Source: Caldilineaceae bacterium (lineage in GTDB: Bacteria; Chloroflexota; Anaerolineae; Caldilineales; Caldilineaceae). Taken from it: a stretch of DNA of 37,745 bases. Under the pieces are notes generated by a model, which did not search any database, was not told the DNA's origin, and was given only the letters and a program-made list of their open reading frames with translations. The position numbers were made by a program, and so were the translations under genes. How positions within the stretch are numbered: position 1 is the stretch's first letter; each line of letters begins with the position of its first letter. This document shows positions 23,597 through 32,364 of this stretch, piece after piece. The DNA is taken from positions 1 through 37,745 of the forward strand of contig JAGRCP010000010.1 of NCBI GenBank assembly GCA_020433455.1, in the 5' to 3' direction.

Positions 23597-25012
23597 ATGC
23601 ATTTGAATTGTCAGACTCCCCAGGATGTCGTAACGGCCATCGAGGAGCATGGCGTTGAAATTGTTGATGTCAAGTTCACCGACCTGTTTGGTCAGTGGCA
23701 CCATTTTTCCATGCCCGTAGAGGAGTTCGATCCTGAGAAGTCGTTCGTGGACGGCATGGGATTTGACGGTTCATCCATCCGCGGTTTTCAGAGCATTGAA
23801 AACAGCGACATGGTGCTGCGGGCCGATCCGACGACTGCGCTGATCGATCCGCTTCTCCAGCATCGCACGCTGAGCATGGTCTGCAACGTTTACGATCCTC
23901 TTTCCGGCGAGGCGTACAGCCGCGACCCGCGCAACGTAGCGGGCAAGGCCATGGAATATCTCAAATCTACGGGCATCGCGGATGCCATTTATATGGGACC
24001 CGAGGCCGAGTTCTTTATCTTCGACAATGTGTATTATCACCAGGGGCGCTTTTCGGCCGGCTACGGTGTGGACAGTGAGGAAGCGCCGTGGAATTCTGCC
24101 ATTCCGGGCGGCGGCCATCAGATCGGCTATAAGGGCGGCTATTTCCCCGTTTCGCCCATAGATGCGCTTCAGGACATCCGCTCGGAGATCGTGCGCACCA
24201 TGGTTGACATGGGCCTCACCGTGGAAGTTCATCATCACGAGGTGGCCACTGCCGGCCAGTGCGAAATCGATCTCAAGTACGGTCCTATGCTCAAGATGGC
24301 CGACGATATTCAACTTTATAAGTATATCGTCAAGAATGTGGCCAAGCGCAACGGCAAGACCGCGACCTTTATGCCCAAGCCTCTCTTTGAGGACAACGGT
24401 TCCGGCATGCACACCCATCAGAGCCTTTGGAAGGACGGCAAGCCTCTTTTCGCCGGTGATGAGTACGCCGGCCTGAGCGAGATGGCGCTCCACTACACGG
24501 GCGGCATTCTCAAGCATATCAATTCGATTTTGGCCTTTGCTGCGCCGCTGACCAACTCCTACCGGCGCCTGGTGCCGGGCTATGAAGCGCCGGTGATTGT
24601 TGCACTCTCCGCCCGCAACCGTTCCGCTGCGGTGCGCATACCCATGTATTCCAACTCGCCCAAGTCCAAGCGCATCGAGTTCCGCTGCCCGGATCCCGGC
24701 GCCAATCCGTACCTGGCCTTCTCCGCTATGCTCATGGCCGGGCTGGACGGCATCAAGAACAAGATCGACCCCGGCGCGCCGGCGGAGAAGGACCTCTTCG
24801 AGGCCGAAAATATGGCCGCCTACTCCCAGGTTAAGGGCTCGCTGGGCGAGGTGCTTACCGCGCTGGAAGAAGACCATGACTTCCTGCTGGCCGGTGACGT
24901 CTTCACCCCGGACCTGATTAAGACCTATGTGGCCTACAAGCGCAAAGAGGATGTGGACGCGGTGCGCCTGCGCCCCCATCCTCAGGAATTCGTCATGTAC
25001 TACGGCATTTAA
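23597..25012 (+). CDS. glnA: Glutamine synthetase, type I beta-like
   Basis: Makes glutamine from glutamate, ammonia and ATP. The start is ATG 23597, with GGAG about 8 nt upstream; a TTG at 23582 is less likely. The 471-residue length fits GSI-beta. GMGFDGSSIRGFQ, GPEAEFFIFDN, VEVHHHEVATAGQCEID, NGSGMHTHQSLW, the ring-contacting RRLVPGYEAPV and FRCPDPGANPYLAF are present. In the loop where adenylylated GSI-beta enzymes carry Tyr (NLY-type), this one reads KDLFEAEN, with Phe. Control by adenylylation is therefore unlikely. It forms a tandem pair with a second GS 87 bp downstream. Confidence 0.95.
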   Translation: MHLNCQTPQDVVTAIEEHGVEIVDVKFTDLFGQWHHFSMPVEEFDPEKSFVDGMGFDGSSIRGFQSIENSDMVLRADPTTALIDPLLQHRTLSMVCNVYDPLSGEAYSRDPRNVAGKAMEYLKSTGIADAIYMGPEAEFFIFDNVYYHQGRFSAGYGVDSEEAPWNSAIPGGGHQIGYKGGYFPVSPIDALQDIRSEIVRTMVDMGLTVEVHHHEVATAGQCEIDLKYGPMLKMADDIQLYKYIVKNVAKRNGKTATFMPKPLFEDNGSGMHTHQSLWKDGKPLFAGDEYAGLSEMALHYTGGILKHINSILAFAAPLTNSYRRLVPGYEAPVIVALSARNRSAAVRIPMYSNSPKSKRIEFRCPDPGANPYLAFSAMLMAGLDGIKNKIDPGAPAEKDLFEAENMAAYSQVKGSLGEVLTALEEDHDFLLAGDVFTPDLIKTYVAYKRKEDVDAVRLRPHPQEFVMYYGI

Positions 25013-25028
25013 GCGTATCGATGATGTA

Positions 25029-25067
25029 CGAGGAGATGGAACGCGGCAGCCGCGTTCCATCTCCTCG
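25029..25067 (+). terminator. Long hairpin between the two glutamine synthetase genes
   Basis: A perfect 19-bp stem (CGAGGAGATGGAACGCGGC and its complement) with a single A as the spacer. There is no T-run after it. It may be an attenuator or mRNA-stabilising structure that sets different levels for the two genes. Confidence 0.6.
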
Positions 25068-25099
25068 CGTTCGACTCAAAACGCAAAGGAGCGTTGCTT

Positions 25100-26446
25100 A
25101 TGGAGATAACATACAGCGCGGAACAGTTAGAGCGGGTCGATGAGCTGATTAAGCGCAACGACATCCGCTTTATCCGTATTCAGTTTTCCGACATCGTAGG
25201 CGTGGCCAAGCAGATTACCATCCCCATCGGCCACTGGGGCGACGCGGTGGAGCAAGGCGTCTGGTTTGACGGCAGCTCTATCGAAGGCTTTGCGCGTATT
25301 GCCGAGAGCGATATGTATCTGGTGCCCGATTTGGATACCTTTGCCGTGGTTCCGTGGGAAATGGATCTTTCCACCGCGCGGGTCGTTTGTGATGTCTTCA
25401 CGCCCGACGGTCAGCCTTTTGCCGGCGATCCCCGCTACGCGCTCAGGCGTCAGCTCCAACGCGCGGCCGAAATGGGCCTGGATTACCAGGTCGGCCCGGA
25501 GCTGGAGTTTTTTCTCTTCGAGCGCCATAGCGACGGACGCCTCCTGCCGCTTCAACCCCACGATCGGGCGGGCTATTTCGACATCAGCACCGATTTGGCC
25601 CACAGCGTGCGCCGCCAGATGGTGGATGCGCTTCAATCGTTGGATATCGAAGTCGAGGCGTCTCACCACGAAGTCGCGATGGGGCAAAACGAAATTGATT
25701 TTCGTTACGGCCCGGCTTTGCGTACAGCCGATGACACCATGACTTTCCGGACGACCGTCAAGGCTGTCGCGCAGAAAAACGGCCTGTACTGCACCTTTAT
25801 GCCCAAGCCCATGGCGGGGGTCAACGGCAGCGGCATGCACGTCCACCAGAGCCTGTGGTATAAGGACTCGGGCGAAACGGCCATGTACGACGGAAACAAC
25901 GAGTACAGCCTGAGTGATATAGCCCTTTCTTTCATCGCCGGACAGCTGCATCACGCCCGGGCGATGACGCCGATTTTGGCTCCGTTGGTCAACAGCTACA
26001 AGCGTCTGGTGCCGGGGTATGAGGCGCCGGTTTACATCTCGTGGGGGCGCACCAACCGCAGCGCGCTCATTCGTATTCCGCGCATTACCCGCGGTCGCAA
26101 CAAGAGCACGCGGGTGGAGTTACGCTGTCCCGATCCCAGCGCCAACCCGTATCTTTCGTTTGCAGTGATGTTGGCTGCCGGACTGGACGGCATTGAGAAA
26201 AAGATGCTGCCGCCCAATCCGGCTGAGGAAGACCTCTATCAGGTAGACGGTCGGCGGACGGGCTTGGGCGTGCTGCCCGGCGATTTGGGTCACGCCATCA
26301 ATGAGCTGAAGCAGGATGAGGTTATCCAGCATGCCCTGGGGCAGCACATTTACGAGCGCTACGTGGAAGCGAAAATCCAGGAGTGGGACGAATATCGGCT
26401 TTACGTCACCACGTGGGAACTGAATCGGTATCTGACGCAATATTAG
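25100..26446 (+). CDS. glnA: Glutamine synthetase, type I alpha-like
   Basis: A 448-residue GS that resembles the Gram-positive GSI-alpha class rather than its neighbour. Examples are IRFIRIQFSDIVGVAKQITIP, FDGSSIEGFARIAESDMYL (the Arg of the alpha-type feedback site is kept), VGPELEFFLF, NGSGMHVHQSLW, SYKRLVPGYEAPV and an end of WELNRYLTQY. GGAG lies about 8 nt before the ATG at 25100; a TTG at 25094 is less likely. It may be a genuine GS or an amide ligase with another amine acceptor, since the GS fold is reused that way. The minus-strand amidoligase operon converges on it. Confidence 0.92.
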   Translation: MEITYSAEQLERVDELIKRNDIRFIRIQFSDIVGVAKQITIPIGHWGDAVEQGVWFDGSSIEGFARIAESDMYLVPDLDTFAVVPWEMDLSTARVVCDVFTPDGQPFAGDPRYALRRQLQRAAEMGLDYQVGPELEFFLFERHSDGRLLPLQPHDRAGYFDISTDLAHSVRRQMVDALQSLDIEVEASHHEVAMGQNEIDFRYGPALRTADDTMTFRTTVKAVAQKNGLYCTFMPKPMAGVNGSGMHVHQSLWYKDSGETAMYDGNNEYSLSDIALSFIAGQLHHARAMTPILAPLVNSYKRLVPGYEAPVYISWGRTNRSALIRIPRITRGRNKSTRVELRCPDPSANPYLSFAVMLAAGLDGIEKKMLPPNPAEEDLYQVDGRRTGLGVLPGDLGHAINELKQDEVIQHALGQHIYERYVEAKIQEWDEYRLYVTTWELNRYLTQY

Positions 26447-26451
26447 AAAAC

Positions 26452-26595
26452 TGAAGATTGAAGATTAAAGATTGGGTCGAGTATCTCCTGAGAGGCGCTC
26501 GACCCAATCTCCAATCTTCAATCTTCAATCTTCAATCTTCAATCTCCAATCTCCAATCTCCAATCTTTAATCTTCAATCTCCAATCTCCAATCTC
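26452..26595. repeat. Thirteen CAATCTY heptamers with facing arm
   Basis: Thirteen tandem 7-bp units, CAATCTC or CAATCTT (one TAATCTT), fill 26505-26595 exactly up to the stop codon of the minus-strand ligase gene. Facing them, 26452-26473 has GAAGATT-type units, and GGGTCGAG/CTCGACCC (26474-26481 and 26498-26505) closes the hairpin. The same heptamer occurs at 9944-10014. Confidence 0.9.
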
Positions 26596-27714
26596 CTACA
26601 ACCCCTCACGCGTCTCCGCGATCAAATGATCCACCACCGCCTTGAGATCGCCGTCGGTGGCGTCGGCAACGCGTAGTTGCCGATCGGCGCTGGTGCCGTT
26701 ATAGAGCATGTTCTCGATGGGCTTGATGTACTGGGCCGTGCCCAGTTCGTCAATCTCTTCGGCGATAAGTTCCAGCAGCTCGCGGATAAGCTGACGCGTC
26801 GGCGCCTCGGCGTTGCGGCCGAAGTCGATCATCTTGCCGTCCAGCCCATAACGCATGGCCCGCCACTTGTTCTCCAGGATCAGCTCCCGGCGATAAACCC
26901 GGAACGTAATGTTGCGGCGGCGTAAATTCCACAACCACAACACAATCGCCTGGAAGAGCGCGGCAATGGCTACCGCCTCCTCGGCCCGGGTGCAGATGTC
27001 GCAGATGCGGAACTCCAGCGTCGGGTAAGTATGGTGGGGACGCACATCCCACCAGATTTTGCTGGCGTCGGGAATGCAGCCCGTGTTGACCAGCGAATTG
27101 ATCAGCGCATCATAATCGGCCGGCGTGCGGAAGACGTCCTGAATGCTGGAGCGGGGAAAATCGCTGAAGATATTAGCCCGATAGCTCTTCAAACCCGTGT
27201 TGCGGCCGATCCAGAAAGGGCTGCTGGTCGAGAGGGCCAGAATGTGGGGCAGCATATAGCGCACCACGTTCATGGCATCGATCGCGAAGGCCCGATCTTC
27301 GATGCCTATATGAACGTGCATGCCGAAGATGAGCAGGCGTTGGGCCAACATCTGCATCTCTTCCAGCACGCCCAGATAGCGGGGGAAGGGCGTCACCGGC
27401 TGCTGAGCCCAACTGCTGAAGGGATGGGTGGACGCGGCCACAATCGCCACGCCGTTGCGTTCGGCCAAATCGCAGATAAAGCGCCGCTGCTCCAGCAGCT
27501 GCTCCTTGGCCTCGGCGACGGTTTGGCAGACGGGCGTGCCCAACTCCACCATGGATTGATGCAATTCCGGCTTGATTTCGTGCTCGTGTTCCACCAGCAC
27601 CATTTCGTTCATATCCATCAGTTCGGTGATGTAGGCGCGCAATTCCCGGGTTTCCGGATCGACAATCTGGTACTCCTCTTCAATGCCCAGGGTGAGAGAC
27701 GGTCGCTCTATCAT
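26596..27714 (-). CDS. YbdK/GCS2-family carboxylate-amine ligase, copy A
   Basis: A 372-residue protein of the glutamate-cysteine ligase 2 fold, which joins a carboxylate to an amine with ATP. The N-terminal [25 protein letters not shown] (133-140), [18 protein letters not shown] (162-179) and [13 protein letters not shown] are family hallmarks. Its ATG overlaps the upstream paralogue's stop (ATGA, 27711-27714), implying translational coupling. The known relative YbdK has weak gamma-glutamylcysteine ligase activity, but the true substrates of most members are unknown. A thiol or a peptide-like product is possible. Family call is firm. Confidence 0.9.
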   Translation of the reverse strand: MIERPSLTLGIEEEYQIVDPETRELRAYITELMDMNEMVLVEHEHEIKPELHQSMVELGTPVCQTVAEAKEQLLEQRRFICDLAERNGVAIVAASTHPFSSWAQQPVTPFPRYLGVLEEMQMLAQRLLIFGMHVHIGIEDRAFAIDAMNVVRYMLPHILALSTSSPFWIGRNTGLKSYRANIFSDFPRSSIQDVFRTPADYDALINSLVNTGCIPDASKIWWDVRPHHTYPTLEFRICDICTRAEEAVAIAALFQAIVLWLWNLRRRNITFRVYRRELILENKWRAMRYGLDGKMIDFGRNAEAPTRQLIRELLELIAEEIDELGTAQYIKPIENMLYNGTSADRQLRVADATDGDLKAVVDHLIAETREGL

Positions 27715-28829
27715 GCCAGCTTCTCCGTTTCCTGAATCAGGTAATCGATGACTGCCCGGGGATTTTGATTGGCCGCTTCCCAGACGTCGATTTGCATATC
27801 TGCGCTGGAGCCGCGTTCCAGGATGGTGTGAATGTGGTCCAGCTCATGGAGGCTATTGAGCTTTTGCGCCGTGGGCTCGATCCGCGTCAGCAATTCGCGG
27901 ATGAGATCCCGCGCGGGCTTTTCTTCCTCTACCCCGAAATCGATGAGCGTGCCGTCCAGGCCATAGCGCAGCGCGCGCCAGCGGTTTTCGTTGAGGAGGG
28001 TGCGGTCATAGATGCGGAAGGTCATATTCCGGCGCCGCAAATCCACCATCCACGCCACGACCGCCTGGATCAGCGCCACCACCGCCAAGGTGTCATTGAT
28101 GCTGGGCATGACGTCGCAGATGCGAATGACCAGCGTCTGATGGCGATGATGGGGAATAACATCATAGTAGATCTTGCCCGGATCGGGGATGCAGTTGGTG
28201 TTGACCAGCGTATTCACGTAATCGCGATATTCCTGATAACTGCTGAACAGCCCGGGAATGCCCGACCGGGGCAGGGCATCGACCAGCACTTTGCGATAGC
28301 ACTTGAGGCCGGTATTGCGGCCGTTCCAAAAAGGGCTGCTGGTGGAAAGCGTCAACATGTGGGGCAGGAGATAGCGCATTGCATTCATGACGTCAATCGA
28401 CAGCTCCCGATCTTCCAGCCCGATGTGGACGTGCAGCCCAAAGGTCAGCATGCGCCGCACCATCATCTTTGGGTTGCTCATGAGGTTGATATAGCGCAGG
28501 CTGGGCATGGCGCTTTTGTCCCAGTTGCTGACGGGATGGGTGCCCGCCACGATGATGCGCATGCCGTTCTGTTCGGCCAGTTCCAGTATTTTTTCGCGCG
28601 TCCGGACCAGATTCACCCGCGCCTCATGAATGTCGCGCACGGGCGGCATGTGCGTGCGCAATATGTCACTGCCGATGCGCTCCGCCAGGTCAAATTCGGA
28701 CGAACGCTCCTGCAAAGCCAGGGTGCGATCCGACATGGTTTGGGAGACAAAGGCCACCAGTTCACCGTTGGTCGGATCGACGATCTGGTACTCTTCATTA
28801 ATGCCGATGTTGAAGGATGGATGGTGCAT
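27711..28829 (-). CDS. YbdK/GCS2-family carboxylate-amine ligase, copy B
   Basis: A 372-residue paralogue of copy A, with [48 protein letters not shown] and IRICDVMP. The start is placed at 28829, with AGGAG about 5 nt upstream; a TTG at 28844 is possible. Copy B reads INEEY where copy A reads IEEEY, so one acidic residue of the nucleotide/metal region differs. The two may form a heteromer or use different substrates. It lies 107 bp after the ATP-grasp gene; the gap has only a weak GCGTAAT/ATTACGC inverted motif. Confidence 0.9.
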   Translation of the reverse strand: MHHPSFNIGINEEYQIVDPTNGELVAFVSQTMSDRTLALQERSSEFDLAERIGSDILRTHMPPVRDIHEARVNLVRTREKILELAEQNGMRIIVAGTHPVSNWDKSAMPSLRYINLMSNPKMMVRRMLTFGLHVHIGLEDRELSIDVMNAMRYLLPHMLTLSTSSPFWNGRNTGLKCYRKVLVDALPRSGIPGLFSSYQEYRDYVNTLVNTNCIPDPGKIYYDVIPHHRHQTLVIRICDVMPSINDTLAVVALIQAVVAWMVDLRRRNMTFRIYDRTLLNENRWRALRYGLDGTLIDFGVEEEKPARDLIRELLTRIEPTAQKLNSLHELDHIHTILERGSSADMQIDVWEAANQNPRAVIDYLIQETEKLA

Positions 28830-28936
28830 ACGCGCTCCTGTCAAGCGTAATGAGTGGTGCGTGCCGCGTAATCGTCGGCGTGGCGGATCGTTATGCCGGA
28901 CAAATTACGCAACCCCGTTCCTTTCGCTTCTTTCGC

Positions 28937-30313
28937 CTACTTTTCGTCCACAATAAATGCCGGCACCACCGAGCCGCCTCCCGCGGTCACGTTGAGGAGG
29001 GTGACGGAGCTGAGGCGCACCAGACAGCCGCCCACCGTATCGCCGTGGAAGAGGAAAGGATCGCAATCCACCAGCCGCCGCCCGACGTAGATATCGCCCG
29101 TGGCGTCAACGAAGGGGAAGGGTTCATACGCGATCTCCACCCGTTCCTGCACGATCATGGGCGTCTCCAGCCCCTGCTGCAGCGCCTGGTTCCACTCGTT
29201 ATCGCTGGCCTCCCAGCCGATGAGCACGCCTGCGCCGCCGTAATCGTCATTCGGCTTGATGACCAGGTGATCCTTGTTGCGGCTGGCCCATAGCAGCAGG
29301 TCCACATGCTCGCCCTTGTTGTTGACGGTGAAGCGCTCCTCAATAACCCGGGTCCACGGGACGTGGGTGTCGATGGTCACCCGCTCCAGGGGCGTGAAGA
29401 GATGGGCGTTGCGCTCATCGGAGACGAAGGCAAAGCTGGCTTTTTTGTGGAGAATTTTGCAGCTGAAGGGATTGGCCATGCAGATGGCGCCGTCGCGCAG
29501 CGCATGGACAATGGGGTGATCCACGCCGTAGCGGCCGAGGAGTTCCGTACTCAGCACGCGTTTGTAGATAAAGTCCACCGGCCGGCCGTCAGCGTACATC
29601 CGGCCGTTACGATAGTCCAACTGATCGGGCGTGCAGACCACGCCCACGATTCCGTGCCGGCCGAAATACTCGGCAAAGAGATGAAACTCGGTGGTGGTGG
29701 GGACGCCGTACCAATCGACGATGGCGATGGCGGGCAATTGGGTCTGGTTCCCGCACCATTCGTGATAAATGTTCAGGAGCGCATCCATGGCCGAGCGCCG
29801 GGCCATGATTGGCTGCACATGGTACTTTTCCTGGAATTGTCGCATGATGGGCAGGTCCAGAAACATCTCGGCCATGACGTCGCCATAGGCCATTCCCGCG
29901 GGGCTCTCGCCGTTGAACTCCACAAAACTCAGGTTGACGCGGCCGTCTTCATGCCGGGCAAAGAAGCTGTCCAGCCGGGCGGTGGGAATTGTGGTGCGGT
30001 AGCCGGTGGGAATCCTTACTAACTCCTCTTCCAGCGGCGTCAGGCGGACCTGCGCGCGCAGCTCAGCATCGGCCAGCATGGCCTCGCTGGCTTTGCTGAA
30101 AACGTTGAGGAGTATCTCCGTGCGTTCGCTCAGATAGTCCCAACCGCGGCGGGTGTGAAAGAGGGGGCGCACCACGGTGCAGAGGGGACGCTCGCCGAAG
30201 AGCAGCTTGTTCTGGCGCATCCGCGGCTCCATGATGTTCCAACTGGCCTGACCCAGGTGGTCAATCATGGCTAACTCATTGTATTGGTTGATGATGTCGT
30301 GAATGGTGAGCAT
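28937..30313 (-). CDS. Circularly permuted ATP-grasp ligase-like protein
   Basis: A 458-residue protein resembling the CP-ATP-grasp families (glutathionylspermidine-synthase-like fold), whose members form amide bonds through an acyl-phosphate. Visible blocks are [76 protein letters not shown] and MIVQERVEI; the KPNDDYGG block is the expected nucleotide/Mg-binding part. It follows purine nucleoside phosphorylase by 16 bp and precedes the two GCS2 ligases, so all four are probably one transcript. The substrate is not deducible; peptide ligation is an inference from known associations of these folds. Confidence 0.8.
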   Translation of the reverse strand: MLTIHDIINQYNELAMIDHLGQASWNIMEPRMRQNKLLFGERPLCTVVRPLFHTRRGWDYLSERTEILLNVFSKASEAMLADAELRAQVRLTPLEEELVRIPTGYRTTIPTARLDSFFARHEDGRVNLSFVEFNGESPAGMAYGDVMAEMFLDLPIMRQFQEKYHVQPIMARRSAMDALLNIYHEWCGNQTQLPAIAIVDWYGVPTTTEFHLFAEYFGRHGIVGVVCTPDQLDYRNGRMYADGRPVDFIYKRVLSTELLGRYGVDHPIVHALRDGAICMANPFSCKILHKKASFAFVSDERNAHLFTPLERVTIDTHVPWTRVIEERFTVNNKGEHVDLLLWASRNKDHLVIKPNDDYGGAGVLIGWEASDNEWNQALQQGLETPMIVQERVEIAYEPFPFVDATGDIYVGRRLVDCDPFLFHGDTVGGCLVRLSSVTLLNVTAGGGSVVPAFIVDEK

Positions 30314-30329
30314 GGACGGTTCCGTGCGT

Positions 30330-31178
30330 TTATTGGGCGGCGAGTTGGGCTAAAATTTGGGTCAGGAGCGCCATGAGTTTAGGAACGATGAGCTTGCCCG
30401 CCTCATTCACCTCTTCATGGGTCGGCTCTGCGTCAGTTTCCACGTCGTCGATCGCCACGTTGGTGATGGTGCTGATGCCCAGCACATCCATGCCGGCATG
30501 ATGGGCGACAAGCGCTTCGGGCACGGTGCTCATGCCCACGGCATCCGCGCCCCAGTTGCGCACCATGCGCACTTCGGCCGCGGTCTCAAAATTGGGGCCG
30601 GCCAGGATGATATAGACGCCGCTGCGCAGGGTGATGTCATTGGCGGCGGCGACTTCCTTTGCCAGTCGCCGCAGGGCCGGCGTATAGACGCGATTGGCCG
30701 GCGGAAAGCGGGTTCCGAATGCGTCCAGATTCGGCCCGCGCAGCGGATTCGCGCCCGCCATCCCCAGTAGGTTGATGTGATCCTCAATGAGCATGAGATC
30801 GCCCGCGTTAAATTCAGGGTTGAGGCCGCCTGCTGCGTTGGTCACGATGAGCGTGCCGATGCCCATGCGTTGCATCACCCGTACAGGTAAGGTCGTCTGC
30901 TGCATGCTATAGCCTTCGTAGTAGTGAAAGCGCCCCTGCATGACGCAGACCTGGGCGCCGGCCAGCGTGCCCATAACCAGGCGGCCGGCATGACCGGCTA
31001 CCGTGCTCACGGGGAAGTGGGGGATTTCGTCGTAGGGAATGATGACGGCATCTTCGATTTGGTCAGCCAGGGGGCTCAGGCCGCTGCCCAGAATAAGGCC
31101 GATGCGCGGTTGCTGTGCGGTGCGGTTCAAAATCGCCTGGGCTGCCTCGTCATAATCGGCCAGGGTAAATGAATCCAT
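30330..31178 (-). CDS. punA: Purine nucleoside phosphorylase
   Basis: Cleaves inosine, guanosine or their deoxy forms with phosphate, in purine salvage. The 282-residue length and motifs fit the trimeric class: the phosphate loop GLILGSGLSPLA (27-38), HFPVSTVAGHAGRLVMG, QGRFHYYEGY, IVTNAAGGLNPEF, LAGPNFETAAEVRM with the base-contacting Glu, GMSTVPEALVAHH and ISTITNVAID. It heads the operon with the ATP-grasp and GCS2 genes, 16 bp before the former. Its link to them may be functional (nucleoside-derived substrate) or merely co-expression. Confidence 0.93.
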   Translation of the reverse strand: MDSFTLADYDEAAQAILNRTAQQPRIGLILGSGLSPLADQIEDAVIIPYDEIPHFPVSTVAGHAGRLVMGTLAGAQVCVMQGRFHYYEGYSMQQTTLPVRVMQRMGIGTLIVTNAAGGLNPEFNAGDLMLIEDHINLLGMAGANPLRGPNLDAFGTRFPPANRVYTPALRRLAKEVAAANDITLRSGVYIILAGPNFETAAEVRMVRNWGADAVGMSTVPEALVAHHAGMDVLGISTITNVAIDDVETDAEPTHEEVNEAGKLIVPKLMALLTQILAQLAAQ

Positions 31179-31240
31179 AATGTCCGTTTCTGTTTGTCCG
31201 TTGCATGCGTAATGGGTTGAGATGGTTTGTGGGGCGTGGT

Positions 31241-31275
31241 AAAAAAATTAGTGACCAGGTTATCCTGGTCACTAA
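31241..31275 (-). terminator. Intrinsic terminator after the recombinase gene
   Basis: On the minus strand TTAGTGACCAGG pairs perfectly with CCTGGTCACTAA across a 4-nt loop (31248-31275) and is followed by seven T residues. It ends the xer-like transcript and isolates it from the downstream phosphorylase operon. No clear promoter for that operon is visible in 31179-31240. Confidence 0.93.
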
Positions 31276-31324
31276 GTGTAACGAAAAATTAGATTTTATC
31301 AACTTGCCGAAATGTGACTCGTCT

Positions 31325-32239
31325 TTAGCGGACCGCCTGATTGTCCACCGTCAGCTCATACACCCCGTCCTCGTTGGAAGCGGCCTGGCGATAGACCTGG
31401 GTGGTGCTGATGTTGGCGTGGCCCAGGCGGGATTGAATTTCGCGTAGACCTACGCCTTTTTCCAACTGGTGCGTGGCAAAGCTATGGCGCAAGGTGTGGG
31501 GCGTCACCGGTTCGTCAATGCCCGCGTCCTCCACATAGCGTTTGATGATCAGCCACAGGCCCTGACGCGTCAACCGCTGACCCCGGTGATTGAGAAAGAG
31601 GGCCGACTCATCGTTTTTGATGCGCATTTGCGGGCGACCTTTTTCGATATATTCCTCCAGCGCCCAACGTGCCTGATCGTAGATGGGGAGCACTCTGCGC
31701 CGGGCTTCCGTTTCGCCGCAGGTAATGGTTCCCGCTTCCGGATCGATATCCTTCAGGTCCAGGCTGACTAACTCGGTAACCCGCATGCCCGTGGCATAGA
31801 GGGTTTCCATCAGCGCCTTATCGCGCAGGGCCCGGGGCGTATTGATGCCCGCCGGCGCGCTGAGCAGTCGCTCCACTTCTTCATGATTGATGGAGCGGGG
31901 CGGGCTTTTTTGAACCCGCGGCGCTTCTAACGCTTCTGTTGGATCTTCCGGTACGAATCCTTTTTGCGTCAAATAATCGATAAAACTCTTGACTGCGGCA
32001 AACTTACGCGCCATTGTCGATGAGGCATAGCGGCGTTCTTTCAGGTAGAGAAGATAACTCTGGGCCACCGTCGCATCCACATCTGACCATTGCGAGATAA
32101 TCTTACCGGAGGGAGAGCGGTACGAATCCAAAAAGTCTACGAATTGGGTCGTGTCGTTACGATAGGCTGCGATTGTATTAGGTGTGCAATCCTTCTCCTC
32201 TACCAGATACTCGAGAAATTGTTCAATTTGTTCGTGCAT
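31325..32239 (-). CDS. XerC/D-type tyrosine recombinase
   Basis: A 304-residue site-specific recombinase, the length of XerC/XerD, which resolve chromosome dimers at dif. ATG 32239 is chosen, having AAGGA about 8 nt upstream; ATG 32287 would add 16 residues. The SAM-like N-terminal domain is followed by the catalytic domain with Arg153 (ATGMRVTEL), His248 and Arg251 (TPHTLRHSFATH), His274 (LGHANISTTQ) and Tyr283 (VYRQ). The beta-hairpin that normally supplies a catalytic Lys reads CGETEARRRVLP and has no Lys. No phage or transposon genes are adjacent. Housekeeping Xer function is likely but not certain. Confidence 0.87.
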   Translation of the reverse strand: MHEQIEQFLEYLVEEKDCTPNTIAAYRNDTTQFVDFLDSYRSPSGKIISQWSDVDATVAQSYLLYLKERRYASSTMARKFAAVKSFIDYLTQKGFVPEDPTEALEAPRVQKSPPRSINHEEVERLLSAPAGINTPRALRDKALMETLYATGMRVTELVSLDLKDIDPEAGTITCGETEARRRVLPIYDQARWALEEYIEKGRPQMRIKNDESALFLNHRGQRLTRQGLWLIIKRYVEDAGIDEPVTPHTLRHSFATHQLEKGVGLREIQSRLGHANISTTQVYRQAASNEDGVYELTVDNQAVR

Positions 32240-32277
32240 CTGGAAAATTCCTTCCGTGGTGAACATAATACGAATGC

Positions 32278-32306
32278 ATTTTATCATTACTTTTCATAAT
32301 CGTTAA
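32278..32306 (-). promoter_or_regulatory. Promoter for the recombinase gene
   Basis: On the minus strand TTAACG (32301-32306) and TAAAAT (32278-32283) are 17 bp apart, with the start codon about 40 bp downstream. The -35 hexamer equals that of the eno promoter. Confidence 0.6.
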
Positions 32307-32347
32307 AGACGTCCCGACTATAAAAAAGTAACGGATGGTTTTGTTCA

Positions 32348-32356
32348 TGTTATACT
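32348..32356 (+). promoter_or_regulatory. Extended -10 promoter giving a leaderless start
   Basis: TGTTATACT matches the extended -10 form. The predicted transcription start, about 7 nt later, falls at or next to ATG 32365, and no Shine-Dalgarno sequence precedes that ATG. A leaderless mRNA is the simplest reading. The ATG at 32335 would put the promoter inside the gene. Confidence 0.5.
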
Positions 32357-32364
32357 TTGCCATC

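Noticed and set aside
26505-26595. Possible CRISPR array
   Set aside because: The units are 7 bp and contiguous, with no spacers and no cas genes nearby.
28830-28936. Possible promoter or terminator between the ATP-grasp and GCS2 copy B genes
   Set aside because: Only a weak GCGTAAT/ATTACGC inverted motif is present; no T-run or -35/-10 pair is convincing.
31325-32239. Integrase of a mobile element
   Set aside because: No phage, transposase, tRNA or flanking attachment repeats are seen, and length and sequence fit chromosomal XerC/D.
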